Below are positions 22,440 to 35,680 of a stretch of 64,000 nt of DNA, piece by piece. The translations under genes and the position numbers were made by a program. The stretch's first letter is position 1, and each line of letters begins with the position of its first letter. Origin of the DNA: Diphasiastrum complanatum (taxonomy: Eukaryota > Streptophyta > Lycopodiopsida > Lycopodiales > Lycopodiaceae); contig CM055108.1 in NCBI GenBank assembly GCA_029204225.1, forward strand, positions 22,926,326-22,990,325, in the 5' to 3' direction. Below the pieces are notes generated by a model. That model worked only from the letters and a program-made list of their open reading frames with translations. It had not been told where the DNA came from and did no database searches.

Positions 22440-25400
22440 TGTCTTCTAAAATTTGACTCATCAAACAATTCAATGGCGACGACTTTCATATGTAGAAGTA
22501 TTGCATGCAAATGATATTGTTGGAAAAAGACTTATCGTGTTTGGTCTCAATCTTACCATAACAATATGGATACCTTATAGCCAAATGGAAATCCAAAGAT
22601 GGAAAAGCTCTCACATTGATATCCATGAATCTCAAGGATTCACAAATATCTCATATCAGTAACAATGAAACATCTAAGCAAGCTTGGAAAACTCTCATTA
22701 GTCTGTATGAGATCCAAGATGTTACCGACACTCATCTATTCTTGTGAAAGAAATTCTTTTGTTGCAAGATGTTAGAATCGACCTCCATCAATGACCATGT
22801 TAGTCACGTTAGATCATTAATTAATCAACTTGTTACAATCAAATCACCCATTGCCAACAATGATGTTGTCATGACACTCTTAGGAAGTCTACAAATCCGG
22901 ATTTAGCTATGCATAAGGTCACTTCAACATGCCAAAATCTTCTACAAGTATTGCAAGAAGAAAGGACCAGATATAAAGGATTGCATAATTCTTGAAAACA
23001 AGAACTAACAGGTTCATACTGCAATCACTAATGCTTCTAAAAACAAATCCAACCCAAAGGTATCTATTGCTGAATCAAACAATGATCCAAATTCTAGTTG
23101 CTAGTATTTCGACTCAGATGCAACATAACATATGACATCTCGACGAGATTGGTTCAAGAGTTTTTCTTCGATACATCGTGACAATAACATTCATCTTGGA
23201 GACTCTACATCTTTTAAGATAAAAAACAAAGGAACAATCATCATCAAATTTAATGATGGTTCATCTTGACTTATCAAGAATGTTTTATATGTTCCAACTC
23301 TAAGCAAGAACTTGTTATCTATCAGTCAAATTTTTGATTGAGGTCATACTATCGTATTCGATGCAAATCAATGCTTCATTCGAGATAAGAACTCAAATGT
23401 TCTAGTCAAAGGCTATAGGGATGGTCATCTCTATATCTTAAGTCATGAATGTTACTTACATCTGAAAAAAGACCTTCGTCTACACCTTCATCAGACAAGA
23501 ATATCCTATAGCATCAACGCTTAGGACATCTCCATATGAGATCCATATCTTTTATGTTTTGCAACAATCTTGTTGAAGGGTTAGACATCAACAAGTCATC
23601 ACTGAAACAGACTTTTGAGACTTGTATTCATGGCAAGTAAGCAAGGTCAAGGTTCCCCAAAGGCCAAGCTTATAGAGCTAAAGACATTCTAGATCTGATT
23701 CACTACGATCTTTGTGGCTCGATGCAAGTCTGTTGTAAAGCTACCTTTACAAGCTTTACTTCCGGCGCCATCGGCGATAGCAGCGCCCCTGCTGCTCCCG
23801 GCGCCAACGGCGTCGGCGCTCTCCCGGCGCCACTGTGACCAGAATCCAGCCGGCGCCAAGTTCCTATGGCTGAAAATCTTTGATCGGTTCTAGCAGAGTC
23901 CAGAGAGCTTAGATCGATGTGCAATCACCTCGCATGATCTAGGCATGATTAAAGGAAGCCTGGGGATCAGTAAAATCTAGAGAGAGAAAAGGACTTTCTA
24001 GAAAGAGAAAATCCTATAGAGAGAAAAACGTGCTTTACCAGCTTGGGTAGAGTGCTTGGTATGAGGGGGGGTGCCAAATCACACCAATACTATAGGGGCA
24101 TGTGGGTTGCGACTCAGGGTGAGCTCCAACCAAGTCTCAGCCTCCCTTGCTGGAATGTTGTCATGGCTCTCGCCTTGGCATGCTAGCGCCCGGGAGACTA
24201 GGGTCAGTCACACACTTGAAATGTAACCTTCTCAAATTTATCAATAAAGTGGGATTTTTCTCAAACTGACTCTGATTACCTTCTGGGTTTCAGTGTTAGG
24301 TAAAAGCGCCAGTTGTAAGGCCGCTTCCAAATTTTTAAGTTGGCACATAGTTGAGGGTCGTATCCCGGGACGCCAGCGGTATGCCGTCGGGACCATTCGG
24401 TCCGTGGCGCCAGCGGTATGCTGTCGGGACCATTTGGTCCAGGAAATGGTTGTTTCTATATCTGTCGCGGCTTGTGGTTCTGAGTGTTCCTTGCATGAAC
24501 ATGAATGGGTTAAGCTATTGGAAAACGAGCTCTAACCTGTCCGCTGAGTTGGATGGCTTACTTGGGTGGAAGTTACCTGTTTATGGTTGTCCAGTCTGGC
24601 GTGGCGCCAGGTTGGCTTCCAGCGCTCGTGACGAAGCTTTTAGTTGGTTAAGTCTGATGTAAGTCAGACCGCTTGCTTGGAAAGGATGTTACTCGTTTGT
24701 AACGAAGCTTCGAGTTGGTTAAGTTTGATGTATGTCGGGCGGCTTGCTTGGAGGGAAGTCACCCACATCGGGACCCCCGATCTGGCATGGCGCCAGGTTG
24801 GATCTCAATGTTGGTTTTTGGAACTTCAAGTTGGTTAAGTCTGATCGTTGTTGGCGAGTTGGCTGCTTGTATGTCAAGTGGGTTTGGATGGCAAGAGTTG
24901 AAGGCTGGGAAGCTAAGTCGGGGTTCCCGGCTCCCTTTGGGATGCCTGCACTACAAAATCCCATCATGAGAAGGATTGATGTATTTCATTACATTTATCG
25001 ACAATTTTTCTTGATGAACTATTATCATGCTTATCAAGAACAAATCAGAAGTATGTCTATGTTTTCATCAATTCGAATGACTATTTGAAACCCATATAGA
25101 AAGGAAGATCAAAGCTCTACACACAAATAGAGGGGGAGAGTTTATTTCAAATGCTATGAATAACTTTCTAAGCAAATCTAGGATTGAGAGACAATATTCT
25201 TTGAGCTACACTTCCCAATAGAATGGAGTAGCCAAAAGAAAGAATCAGACTCTTGTTGAGTCAACAAGATCCATGTTAATTACTACTAATCTTCCAAACA
25301 AGTTCTGGGCAAAAGCAATCACAACAGCTTATTACATTTAGAATCATTGCAGTACCAAGGCCATCAACAAAAGAACCTCTGAAGAGGTTTGGCCAGGTAC

Positions 25401-26388
25401 AAACCCATCCGTAGATCATCTACAAGTTTTCGGATGCGTGTGCTATGCTCAAATTCCATAAGAACAAGAAATAAATTTGACCAAACCAAAACTAAGGCTA
25501 TATTCCTTGGATATCCATTAGATCATAAGGCCTTTAAGGTCTACAATCTAGAAATTTGTAAGGCACTTATTGGCAGAGATGTAGTCTTCCTAGAAGACAA
25601 ATTTCATGATGTCAAAATGAAAAAACATGAATTTATTTCTGGTTGGAACACCAAACTATTGATTGTTATTACTGAAGACAACTTTTTCAAGTTCCATCCA
25701 CTTCTACACCTTGCCATTCTTTTTCTGAGTTAGATCAAGATAAACAACCGAATGTTCGAAGATCTCCTCAAATGACGCAACCACCAAAGAGATATACTTC
25801 TCAAGATTTTGGGGTTACCGTAATAGCAGAAGAGCCATATATTTTTCATGATGCACTATCAAATGCAGATATGTGAAAAGCAACACTGGATAATAATTAT
25901 AATTCACTAATCAATAACTAGACCTGGACTGTTGTTGAACCACTAGCCAAAAGAAAGGTCATCGATTGCAAGTGGATCTTCAAAAGGAAATACAACTCCA
26001 ATGGCTCGATATCAAAAAATGGAAGACAAGGCTGATAGCCAAAGGCTACTCACAAGTACCAAGAATTGACTATATAGAGACTTTTAGTCCTATAGTCAAA
26101 CTTGCATCTATTTGAACCATGTTGGCAATTACAGCAGCCTAAGACCTCAAAGTATATCAGATGGATGTAAAAACTGCATTTCTGAATGGTATGTAGCAAC
26201 TTGAAGGTTACATTATCAAAGGCCTAGAAAATCGAGTATGTAAGATTTGTAGAGCTCTTTATGGGCTCAAGCAGGCACCTAGAGCCTGGGTTGAACAAAT
26301 CAACAATTATTTTTTTCACTTGAATGTTGTTGACTCAAATGTCTATATCAAACATGATGTTTCAAGTTATTAATTTTCACAACTACAT
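22440..26388 (+). pseudogene. degraded Copia relic: gag, protease, integrase, start of RT
   Basis: Translation with many stops gives gag (FNGDDFH, QAWKTLISLYE, KKFF..KML near 22460-22930) and protease/GAG-pre-integrase (HMTSRRDWF, NVLYVPTLSKNLLSISQ near 23120-23330; HYDLCGSMQV at about 23700). Integrase resumes after an insertion (FITFIDNFS near 24990, NRGGEFISN near 25125, NGVAKRKNQT near 25220). An open integrase-tail frame follows at 25389-25733 (KTKAIFLGYPLDHKAFKVYN, GRDVVFLED). RT begins near 25850 and is cut at the YVDD site near 26388. It is split by a solo LTR (23731-24955) and truncated by the palindrome-rich insert. Confidence 0.82.
23731..24955 (+). mobile_element. 1.2 kb GC-rich solo LTR inside the Copia integrase relic
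   Basis: The integrase coding sequence stops at CGATGCAAGTC and resumes at CCATCATGAG. The 1225 bases between start TGTTGTAAAG and end CACTACA, with AAGTC before (23726-23730) and AAATC after (24956-24960): a 5-base duplication with one change. It is much more GC-rich than its surroundings, with many GGCGCC sites, and carries an AATAAAG poly(A)-like signal near 24244 and internal repeats (24366-24441; GTTGGTTAAGT at about 24643, 24714 and 24830). Size and lack of coding domains fit a solo LTR, probably Gypsy. Confidence 0.78.
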
Positions 26389-26840
26389 ACATAGGCGTTT
26401 TGCCATGCGAGGCTGCCACGTGAACTCAAAACTTAGACAAAATATTGCCTCTATTTTTTTTTGCATGGCACATCCATGCCAAAAAGTTTCAAGCAACCCT
26501 ACCAGTCAAAAATTAGTTGACTGTGGGTGCATGAGGAGGGAAAACAATTCTAAATTTTTGGCATGGCTAAGCCATGCGTGGCACAGTCACGCAAAATTTT
26601 TTAAAATCCAAATTTTTTTAAATATCACGGTTTATACATTGATGTGGCACAACCACACGTGGCAGAGCCACAAAAAGTCATTAAATAACAACTTTTTCAT
26701 GTGATATGTAATATGGAGATTTTCCATGTGTGGGACTACCACACGTGGCAAAATTACAGAGAATTCTTTGGAAATTTGCCACACATGGACAAAATTACAA
26801 TTTTTTTCTTTTTGGATTTGCCACGCGTGGCAAACAATTA
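26389..26840. repeat. palindrome-rich insert (GCCACGCGTGGC / GCCATGC..GCATGGC motifs)
   Basis: Interrupts RT exactly at the YVDD position. Within 450 bases there are at least six imperfect palindromes on a (T)TGCCA...TGGCA theme, such as TGCCACGCGTGGCA near 26820, ACCACACGTGGCA near 26730 and 26652, and GGCATGGCTAAGCCATGC near 26560, separated by AT-rich spacers. Such arrays occur in subterminal regions of DNA transposons. No transposase is visible, and the right limit (26840-27290) is unclear. Confidence 0.6.
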
Positions 26841-27290
26841 ATCTATGATTTTCAAAATGTCTACTAGAAGTGCTTTCCTTAAGATTAAGCTAATAGCTTG
26901 CTAGGTTAGATGTCAAGTATTTTGATGTCTCTAGTATTGTCATATGTTACGAATGGTTATCATTTTATATTCTAGAAACTTATGAAGTGATTATCAATGT
27001 GTATTGAGACATTCTTACTGGAGATAATTTGTAGTTATCCTTTAGTGATATATTCACAATCTTTTGGTTTTTTTGAAAATTTTAGTAAGCACAGTTGAGT
27101 GAAAATACATTTGTTATTGTTTCAAATTTGTCATTTGACATAGTTAGAGGCATAAAGAGTTTCATGTTCTATGTGAGCTCTTTTCATGATATTAGTAAGA
27201 TGACGATGTGAATATATAATTTGCATGATTGTGCGCATACTTGATTGTGTTGAATTGCATTGTCAACATTTTAGACTGAGCAAACAGGCA
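26841..27290. other. AT-rich spacer, no gene seen
   Basis: Possibly the remainder of the palindrome-rich insert. No recognisable coding sequence. Confidence 0.35.
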
Positions 27291-27299
27291 AAGAAAGAA

Positions 27300-28850
27300 T
27301 ATCACAACCAATCTACAATGATCTATGGAGAGAAGCAATGGATAGAGAGTATTCCTCTCTGATCAAGAACTAGACATGGTCAGTAGCCAAAGCTCTTGTT
27401 GATAGTAATCTTTTCGATTGCAAATGGGTCTTTAAGATCAAGTACAACGACAATGGAGGTGTTGACCAAAGAAAGGCATGACTAGTAGCACGAGGATTTG
27501 TTCAGATCTCCAACATCGACTACAATGAGACATTCAGTCCAGTAGTCAAGCATTCATCAATCAAAGCTCTCCTATCGTATGCTGCTACAGTCGACCTCAA
27601 AGTACATCAACTTGATGTACGGATAGCTTATTTGAACGAAGTCATCGAAGAAGAAATCTACATGCTACAGGCTGAAGGATATGTTCTCAAAGGTATGAAG
27701 CACCATGTCTATAAGCTCCATAAAGCACTTTACAACTTGAAACAATTAGCTAGAGCTTGGTTTTAGAGGATCAACACATTCCTCATCCAACATGATGAAC
27801 CAAGCACTATCGATTGAAATGTTTATTTCAAGTCAATGCAACATTCTTTCATTATTATCACCTTGTATGTCGATGATATGTTGTTTTTCAGCAACAGTAC
27901 CATTCTGGTGAAGGATGTTAAACAGATGCTGTCTTTCGAATTCGACATGAACGATCTGGGTGAAGTCACTACTATCTGGGCATTCAAATCCATAGAGACA
28001 GAGTGAGATGACTAATTTACATCAATCAACAAAGGTATTTCACAATACCATTATCATATATAAGCTAATCAATTGTAAATTAGCTCACTCGTTGATGGAT
28101 CCAGGCCTGTGATTGTTGAAGGACCAATGTCCTCAGACCAAGAAAGACGAGGAGCAAATGAGAGTATATCCTTATCAATTGATACTTCTCACGTATCAAT
28201 GGCCTGCACAAGACCTGATATCACTTTTGAAGTCAGCTCACTTGGCCAACTCATGGCTAATCTTGGCATCACCCATTGGAAGGCTCTTATAAGAGTCATG
28301 AGATACATTTGAGCTACTACAGACCAGTGCATTTGCTATGAAGAAGTCGACAACGACAATCTTCATTGGCTCAGTGGATATTCTAATGCAAGCTGGGGAG
28401 GAGATGTAGATATTTGTCCACATCTGGATTTATATTCTTCCTCAACGATGATCCTATATCTTAAAATAGTCATAAGAAAACCTCTACTGGGCTTTCCTCG
28501 ACAGAAGTAGAATATATAGTTGTTTCTCAATCTATTAAAGGAACATTTTGGTTGAGAAATTTACTATCAGACATTAGTTTGAATAAGTACACCCCGACAA
28601 TTATCTTCTATGATAAGCAGAGTGCCATTGACTTATCAGCCAACCCTAGATCTCACTCTAGGAGCAAGCACATTGAGATTTGATATCATTATGTCAGGGG
28701 CAAGACTCTCGACAGAGAAGTAAGCTTAACATATTGTCACGCAAGACATAGTTTCAAATATATTTACCAAGGCATTGAGCATTAATGCATGTACACAACA
28801 AATTTTGTGCATTGCTTAGTCTGAAGATCAAGACATTCAAGAATCTAGAT
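27300..28850 (+). pseudogene. E3 reverse transcriptase and RNase H relic
   Basis: RT begins near 27325 (LWREAMDREYSSL) and runs through FDCKWVFKIKYN, LVARGFVQ, the intact active site LYVDDMLFF near 27868, and DMNDLGEV. A decayed RNase H follows (GYSNASWGGD near 28378, RSKHIEI near 28660). Many stops and frameshifts, but the same strand and spacing up to the polypurine tract and LTR. It duplicates the RT start found at 25850, so it belongs to a different element from the 22.4-26.4 kb relic. An open piece remains at 28109-28312. Confidence 0.87.
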
Positions 28851-28851
28851 T

Positions 28852-28859
28852 AAGAGGGG
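28852..28859 (+). promoter_or_regulatory. E3 polypurine tract
   Basis: AAGAGGGG lies immediately before the TGTTGGATTTAT LTR start. Confidence 0.82.
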
Positions 28860-29779
28860 TGTTGGATTTATTTCTACTCTCCTAAATCCCATGTTAATCT
28901 AGTTCCATTCATCGTTGCAACATTACATGCATTGTCACACAGACGTCTATAACTGAAGACATGCAAGAGAATGGCACTCGACTTATCGAGCTTGGCCGAC
29001 ATATCAGTAAGTTCGACATATCAGAGAGTCCGACATATTAGAGACTCCGACATTCGACTCCACCGACATATTGACTTACCCAACTTCTTCGACATATCAG
29101 TTTATCAACTACTCTAACTCATTTGGCCATGTCAGCGATGTTTGAATAGTCGAAGCCTTCTCTCGCTCACTTTCTATACTGTGCAACTAACTTGACAATG
29201 ACAGCAATCGCCACGATCTCCTCTAGACGCCACAATGGCTCCATGCCATCTCTTTGTACACACTCATCTGCACAAATAAAAACTGTATTTAGATAACTAT
29301 TGTAATCTATTCAACAAGATTCAACGAGACAGACATTGTAGATGCTTTCATGCATTGATTCTTTTCTCATATTGATTGTCATTAATAAGCTCATAGCTTT
29401 TACATAGCGGAGTTAGCTTCTTGAGCAAGCGGTTTCACCCGCTATTGTCTTATACTCATATCATTAAACTAACATGTATTTCTATGAACTAATCTGAATC
29501 AATCACTATCTATATTGCATTCAGAGTTCTTGTCAGTATTGTGTGTTTAAGCTGCTACGTCTTCCTGTCTAACATTCTTACTACTTTGTCTTGTTGTCTG
29601 CTCTTCTGCTTCCACAAACTATCACGCAAATCGGCTCTAGCCTTAATCTTGTGTTTGCCTACTGTGATAGTAGTGCACGCACTGAGGAAAATTGGTCGAA
29701 CTCTACCTTCACGTAGTAGTAGGATCGTCCCGATCTGATTGTTCGACCAAATCCGAGTAGTCGGACCGGTCCTCCAGCA
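28860..29779 (+). repeat. E3 3' LTR
   Basis: 920 bases, homologous over its full length to the inverted LTR at 20860-21730. It ends CCTCCAGCA and is followed by CAATT (29780-29784). Confidence 0.9.
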
Positions 29780-30061
29780 CAATTGATGAGCCATTTGTTC
29801 CTAAATCTATTTGGCTAGCTATCTGCAAAAAGGAACCATTGGCAAAAGTGGAAGAAAGCCAAAGAACCTATAAAACCCTGAGCTAGGGTTTTAGATTGCA
29901 AAACTATGGATCTTTCAATATAGAAGTATTCAATGTTGTAACGCCCCGCTAGCACGACTCAGTATGTAAGAGGTTGAGGGCGACCGTGGACCAGTGAGGG
30001 CGAGAGATCAAACTACTTTATAGCTGCCATAGCTCCAAGGGAGTTCATAAGGGTTTCACAA

Positions 30062-30956
<895 letters not shown>

Positions 30957-30977
30957 GTGCTGTTTCACGCAATTAGG

Positions 30978-33035
30978 ATGGCCAACATCAATGAGGCAAT
31001 TTTGGGAAATGCAAGCAAACTTGGTGAGGCTTCCAACTACAACATCTGGAAGTTCAAAATGAAGAGCATATTGATGGATAAGGAGTTATGGGAAATTGTT
31101 GCAGGCATAGAATTGAGGCTGAACACCACTCTTGGAGACATGAGGGCTTTTGACAAGAAGGTGCAGAGAGCATTGTCATTGATCAATCTTTTAGTGAAAG
31201 ACCATGTAATCACCCATATTAGTGATTCCATGACAGCTTGGGGGCTTGGGAAGCTCTTAGAGCGCAATTTTAAACTTGCAATCCCTCGAGCAGAGGGTCT
31301 ACAAATGTTTGTGAGCAGCATTTCCTCGAGGGAGAGATTGCCTACCTTTGGAGACTTGCACGAGATCATGTTGTAGGAGGAGCAACGTCGAGAGGTAGTG
31401 AAGTCAAGGCAAACTCCACAGGAGGATCAAGCATTGCTTGCCAAGAACAAGCGAAAAGGTTGGAAAAGGATTCCAAAGAAGACCAAGGATGATGAGGATG
31501 AGGGAGAGTCATCATCAAAGCCAAAAAAGAAGAAAAAGAGCAAAAGTTATTATTGCCATAAACCTGGTTATTGGGCACGCGACTGCTACAAGAAGAGAGC
31601 GGACATAAAGGTGGAAAAAGTGAAACAATAGGGCAATATTGCCAAAGATGGTGGGGAAGATGATGAGACAAGTGTCTTCTCAGCGACATTGGCATTCTAG
31701 TTTGATGATGGTGCTAGGTGGTTTGTATATTCAGGTGCCACGAGACATATGACCGGGAAACGTGATTGGTTCGAGAGCTTCTCACCAATCAATGATGGGG
31801 ACAAGGTCACACAAGCCAATGGGGAGGAATGCCAAATCCAAGGCGTCTGCAATGTACCTGTGCAGTTTCTTGATGGTAAGGTCAAGAATATTCCCAATGT
31901 GCTTTATGTTCCTAGACTCAAAAAGAGTTTGCTTTATGTTGGTGTGATGGAAAATAAACATTTGAAGGTTGAATTTCTCAATGATGGATGTCTAATGAAG
32001 GATATGGACCACAACTACAAAGTGGTGGCAAAAGGATGCCGGGATATAAGTAACTCTGGCCGCTATAAATTGAATGTTGCAAATCTAGGTGAACATGGTT
32101 TAGCCACCTTGATAACAATACAATCTAAGTTTTGGCACAAAAGATTAGGCCACTTGAACTATAGGATCCTGAGATTGATGGTGAAGCTGAAGATGGTGAT
32201 TGGATTACAAACATTACAGGATGATCATCACTTTATAATGGAAAAGCATCATAGGGAGACGTTCAAGAAAGGAGAAGCTACAGGAGCCAAGAAACCACCT
32301 AAACTCATTCACAGTGACTTGTGCGGCCCAATGAAGGCCATGTCGATGGGGGGAGCTTATTATTTTATGACTTTCATAAATGATTACTCTAGAAGGACAT
32401 GGATTTATTTCTTGAAGAAGAAATCTGATGCTTTTGCTCAATTCGAGAAATTCCAACTGGATGCACGAATCAAAGTGCTAAGATTAGATAGATCGGACAA
32501 ACTCAAATCAGATGATTTTGAAGACTTTTGCAAGGAGAAAATCATCAAAAGACAATTCACTCAATCACACATGCCGCATAATAATGGTGTAGCAGAAGGA
32601 AAGAATAGAACCATTATGGAGAGCACACGCTCCATGATGAAGCAGATGGGCTTACCAAATTCTCTTTGATCAGAAGCGTGCAATGTGACAACATTCTTGC
32701 AAAATAGAAGTCCCACACTTGCGGTTCCAAATGTGACTCTCGAATAAGCTCTTACGATAATGAAGCCTAAAGTCAACAAGTTTCAAATCTTTGGGTGTAA
32801 GGCTTATGTACATGTGCCAAAGGAGGAGCAAAGCAAGCTTGATGCCAAAGCGATCAAGTGCATTTTTGTCGGGTATGATGAGAAGACAAACGTGTACAAT
32901 TGTTTTGATCTTGTGATGAACAAGATTCACATTAGTAAGGATGTCATCTTTGATGAGATGCATATGTTTGACAAAGAAGACCATGCGCCTAGTGATGATA
33001 GAATCAGGATAACCCTTCGCGTGTATAATGTGTGA
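30978..33035 (+). pseudogene. Copia relic: gag, protease, integrase
   Basis: Gag starts at ATG 30978 (SNYNIWKFKMKSILMDKELWEIV) and stops at 31374. The Lys-rich linker and zinc knuckle (YYCHKPGYWARDC, near 31550) follow. The protease (VYSGATRHMTGKRDW near 31728) has Tyr for the catalytic Asp. Integrase follows: WHKRLGH near 32133, HSDLCGP near 32310, FINDYSRRTW, a decayed LDRSD for RSDNG near 32485, and NNGVAEGKNR near 32580. After a stop at 32669 the tail continues (FGCKAYVHVPKEE, FVGYDEKT, SKDVIFDE) to about 33000. RT is absent. The lineage is distinct from E1/E2. Confidence 0.88.
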
Positions 33036-33780
33036 ATGTATATGTTATCTGAGTGTTTGTCATGTTTCCTAAGTAGAGGACTGATCTTTGAGTTTCCAGT
33101 CACCTATTATCTGAGCAAGAAAAAAAGCACTTCTCCATGCCTACTTCTAATCAAGAGCAAAATTCAAGTGTCTACTAGCCACGGATCTAAGTTTTGCCAT
33201 CTTCACATGGATAGTTATTGTTTTGAGACTAGTCCAGAGGAGACTGTCATACAATACTTTATGACTGGAGAACTGAAGTGTTTATGGTTGGAGACCACGT
33301 ACCTGTGAACCATTATCCATGCTACTGAGTGATAGCAGTTCTGCAACCACACCCGTGAGTGAGATTTCTTCGGTTAAGCATTTGGTGATTCAACATTCTA
33401 ATGATATGTATTTCGCTCCTATGCATCCCAAAATTATGTGAATGAAATCTGTTTGTCAATGTGTATAATGATTTTAGTTTTCTTCTTACGACTACTCTTG
33501 TGCATCTATGATTATTTGTGTATTCTAAAAAAGACTCTTAGTTAATTATCATTCTATATTTATTAACATGAGTCAAGTGGGCAAAAATTAGAGAGAAAAG
33601 AGAGAGAAAAGAAAAAGTGTGCTAGGTATACAAATTTTTGATTTCAAGTTAATTTTGCTTTCGTCTAGAAAAATCGAACTCAATCACGAGTATTGCGATG
33701 TATATTCTGATGGGTATTGTTGTTGTACAAATGATAATTACTGTAAGTTATGTTTAAAGCTTTATCACTGTAAATATGAT
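33036..33780. other. no supported gene
   Basis: No RT follows the integrase; the sequence changes character near 33036. Short frames here match nothing I recognise. Confidence 0.35.
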
Positions 33781-33784
33781 TTCA

Positions 33785-34270
33785 TCAACATTGCATAAGC
33801 CAAGTCTCTTGGAATATAGAGAGAAGGTCATCTAAATGACTATACGGGGTGGAATATCCCCTATAGCTTGGAATCAATCCCATATCTTTTTCACATAGGG
33901 TACTTGATGATACTTGTCGGAGACAAGAAATAGATCTGTAAGCAAGAAGCAGAAAAGTAAACAACAGGTCCTCTGGAACAAGGGATCTGTCAACATTTGA
34001 CCAAAAAACACCAAAAATCCTAGAAAATTCAAAAACATCAAAAACCCTAAAAAAAAATCCAAAAACACCAGAAACACATACCCAACCAAAAAAAAAAGAC
34101 ACAACAATACCCAATGGCCGACAATACAGATCCTGACATCCTAGAAGATTATCAATACGAGATCAGGTCCCCTATAGCTGAACAAATCAGACGTCATAGA
34201 TTCTACCGAATGCGGTCCCAACCCTACGAGCCATCCACAAACCCATTCGAAGGACAAGAACATGATAGAT
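33785..34270 (+). pseudogene. Gypsy LTR end, leader and gag N-terminus, plus strand
   Basis: From the ATG at 34114, about 50 residues (ADNTDPDILEDYQYEIRSP...EPSTNPFEGQ) match the N-terminus of the minus-strand gag at 38979 (spaced DP, MEDYPLE, SP, EQ, EPSKNPF). Just before, GGGATCTGTCAACA and TTTGACC at 33983-34000 resemble the LTR end and primer-site border of that family on the minus strand near 39884. The leader between is A-rich and about 115 bases. Similarity ends near 34270, where a LINE fragment begins. Confidence 0.6.
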
Positions 34271-34277
34271 TGTCACT

Positions 34278-34570
34278 GCATAAAGGTCTTGGAGGTATTA
34301 AAGATCATAACATTGGTTTTGTTGGTATGCATAGTCAAACCAAATAAGTCTCCAAAAACCTGTGATGTATCCAAAAGCCACTGCAATCCCTCACCAGATG
34401 CAAAAAGCAAGGCCACATCATCAGGATAAAGCAGAATGGAATGAGTATATCACCAAGCGTGCATCCAATACCCCCATCCTGATTGATGGCTCTCTCATGC
34501 TCATCAATATAAATCACCTTCAGAGACCAATGGCTACACCAGAAGAGAAGAGTCATAAAAGATCATTGTA
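34278..34570 (-). pseudogene. non-LTR (LINE) reverse transcriptase fragment
   Basis: On the minus strand, with one frame change, this reads as LINE RT: LYIDEHE...GGIGCTLGD, then ILLYPDDVALLF (the YADD active site with Ala to Pro), then GLQWLLDTSQVF, LFGLTMHTNKTNVMIFN. The last block (GL....KT.VMIFN) is diagnostic of LINE RTs in general. No endonuclease or 3' tail is seen. It abuts a Gypsy gag piece on the opposite strand. Confidence 0.75.
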
Positions 34571-34811
34571 TCCTAGTTTGTAGAAAGGGAGAAAAACTGT
34601 CAATTTCCCTGTGGAGGTTGCTCGTGGTTGCACATTGTAGCAGATGACGGAATATCGCTTTCACTTTCTTTCGACAAGGACTCATTTCATATTGTCTTTT
34701 TTCATTATGGAGCTGGTGTATTGGACGGTGATGTAGCAGAAGTTTACAAGAAACTTCTCAATTGAGCAGCAGGTATAACTGCTGGTTGCTATGGTGCTCG
34801 TGAAGATCCTA

Positions 34812-35680
34812 TTATGATTCGTAACTGACATGACGGGCAGGTAGGATCTTAGTTGGTTGTTTTGGACAGTCTTTGAAACTGTGTTTTCGGATACAGTCGA
34901 GACACTCAGCATGGTACTGGGTCTTAACTGGACAATCAACCATGAAGTGGCCGGTTTCACCACAGATGAAACATCTGGTGTGCAGTGGCCCTTGTATAAC
35001 GGCGTAGCCATCTTGTATGGCTAGTGGTTCTGGACTTGCTGGTGGATATTCATGATAAGGCAAGGCATTTCCAGATTGTGATGGGTGTTCTTCATATTGT
35101 TGAACTGTATGTGCTTGGATAGGTCGATATGAAAGACAAGCATCAACAAGATGCGTAGCCCGACAGTGTGGACACCATATTGTTTTTCGTCTATAAGGTA
35201 CCTGTGCAGGGTTTGAATGACCAGGCATACTGTTTGGATAGACTTTAGGGTAGTTTGAAACTCATTGGTGAGTTTCTCCATTTGAAGTTGGTGTTGCTTA
35301 TTAAGCAATGCCAGCTATGATTTCCAAAGTTGATCTCGGGTGTCCTCAATCAGCTTCGACTCATGGACAGGAGCACGTGGTGCTTGTCTTTCCCTAGATT
35401 TGTCAATATCTGATCCTTCGTCTTCTTCCTTGATGGCATCAGACATAGCTAACTTTAGGCTCGTATATTCATCATTGGATTTAAGCTTACGTCTAATCCA
35501 TCTTGGAAGGCCGACTAAGAACCATATGATGAGCATCTGTTCAGAGGAATGCTCTTGTACTTGACTTTTGAGACGTTTACAATGCTCAATGTAGTCTCGT
35601 ACTCATTCGTCTTTTGTCATTTTGATATTACTTAGGTTGACAAAAGGGCTTTCTATCAAGCGAAATGGCTTGAAGCGTTC
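34812..35680 (-). pseudogene. G1 second gag copy, Gypsy, minus strand
   Basis: Begins abruptly in the middle of gag (ERFKPFRLIESP...NIKMTKDE), fused to the previous domain near 35680. It continues through PRWIRRKLKSNDEYTSLKLAM, DEGSD..RERQAPRAP and LLNKQHQLQMEKL, a WCPHC...DAC finger and a CCHC knuckle (CFICGETGHFMVDC, near 34965). It ends near KILPARHVS. Every block has a counterpart in the first gag copy (37210-38979). It contains several stops. Confidence 0.82.
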
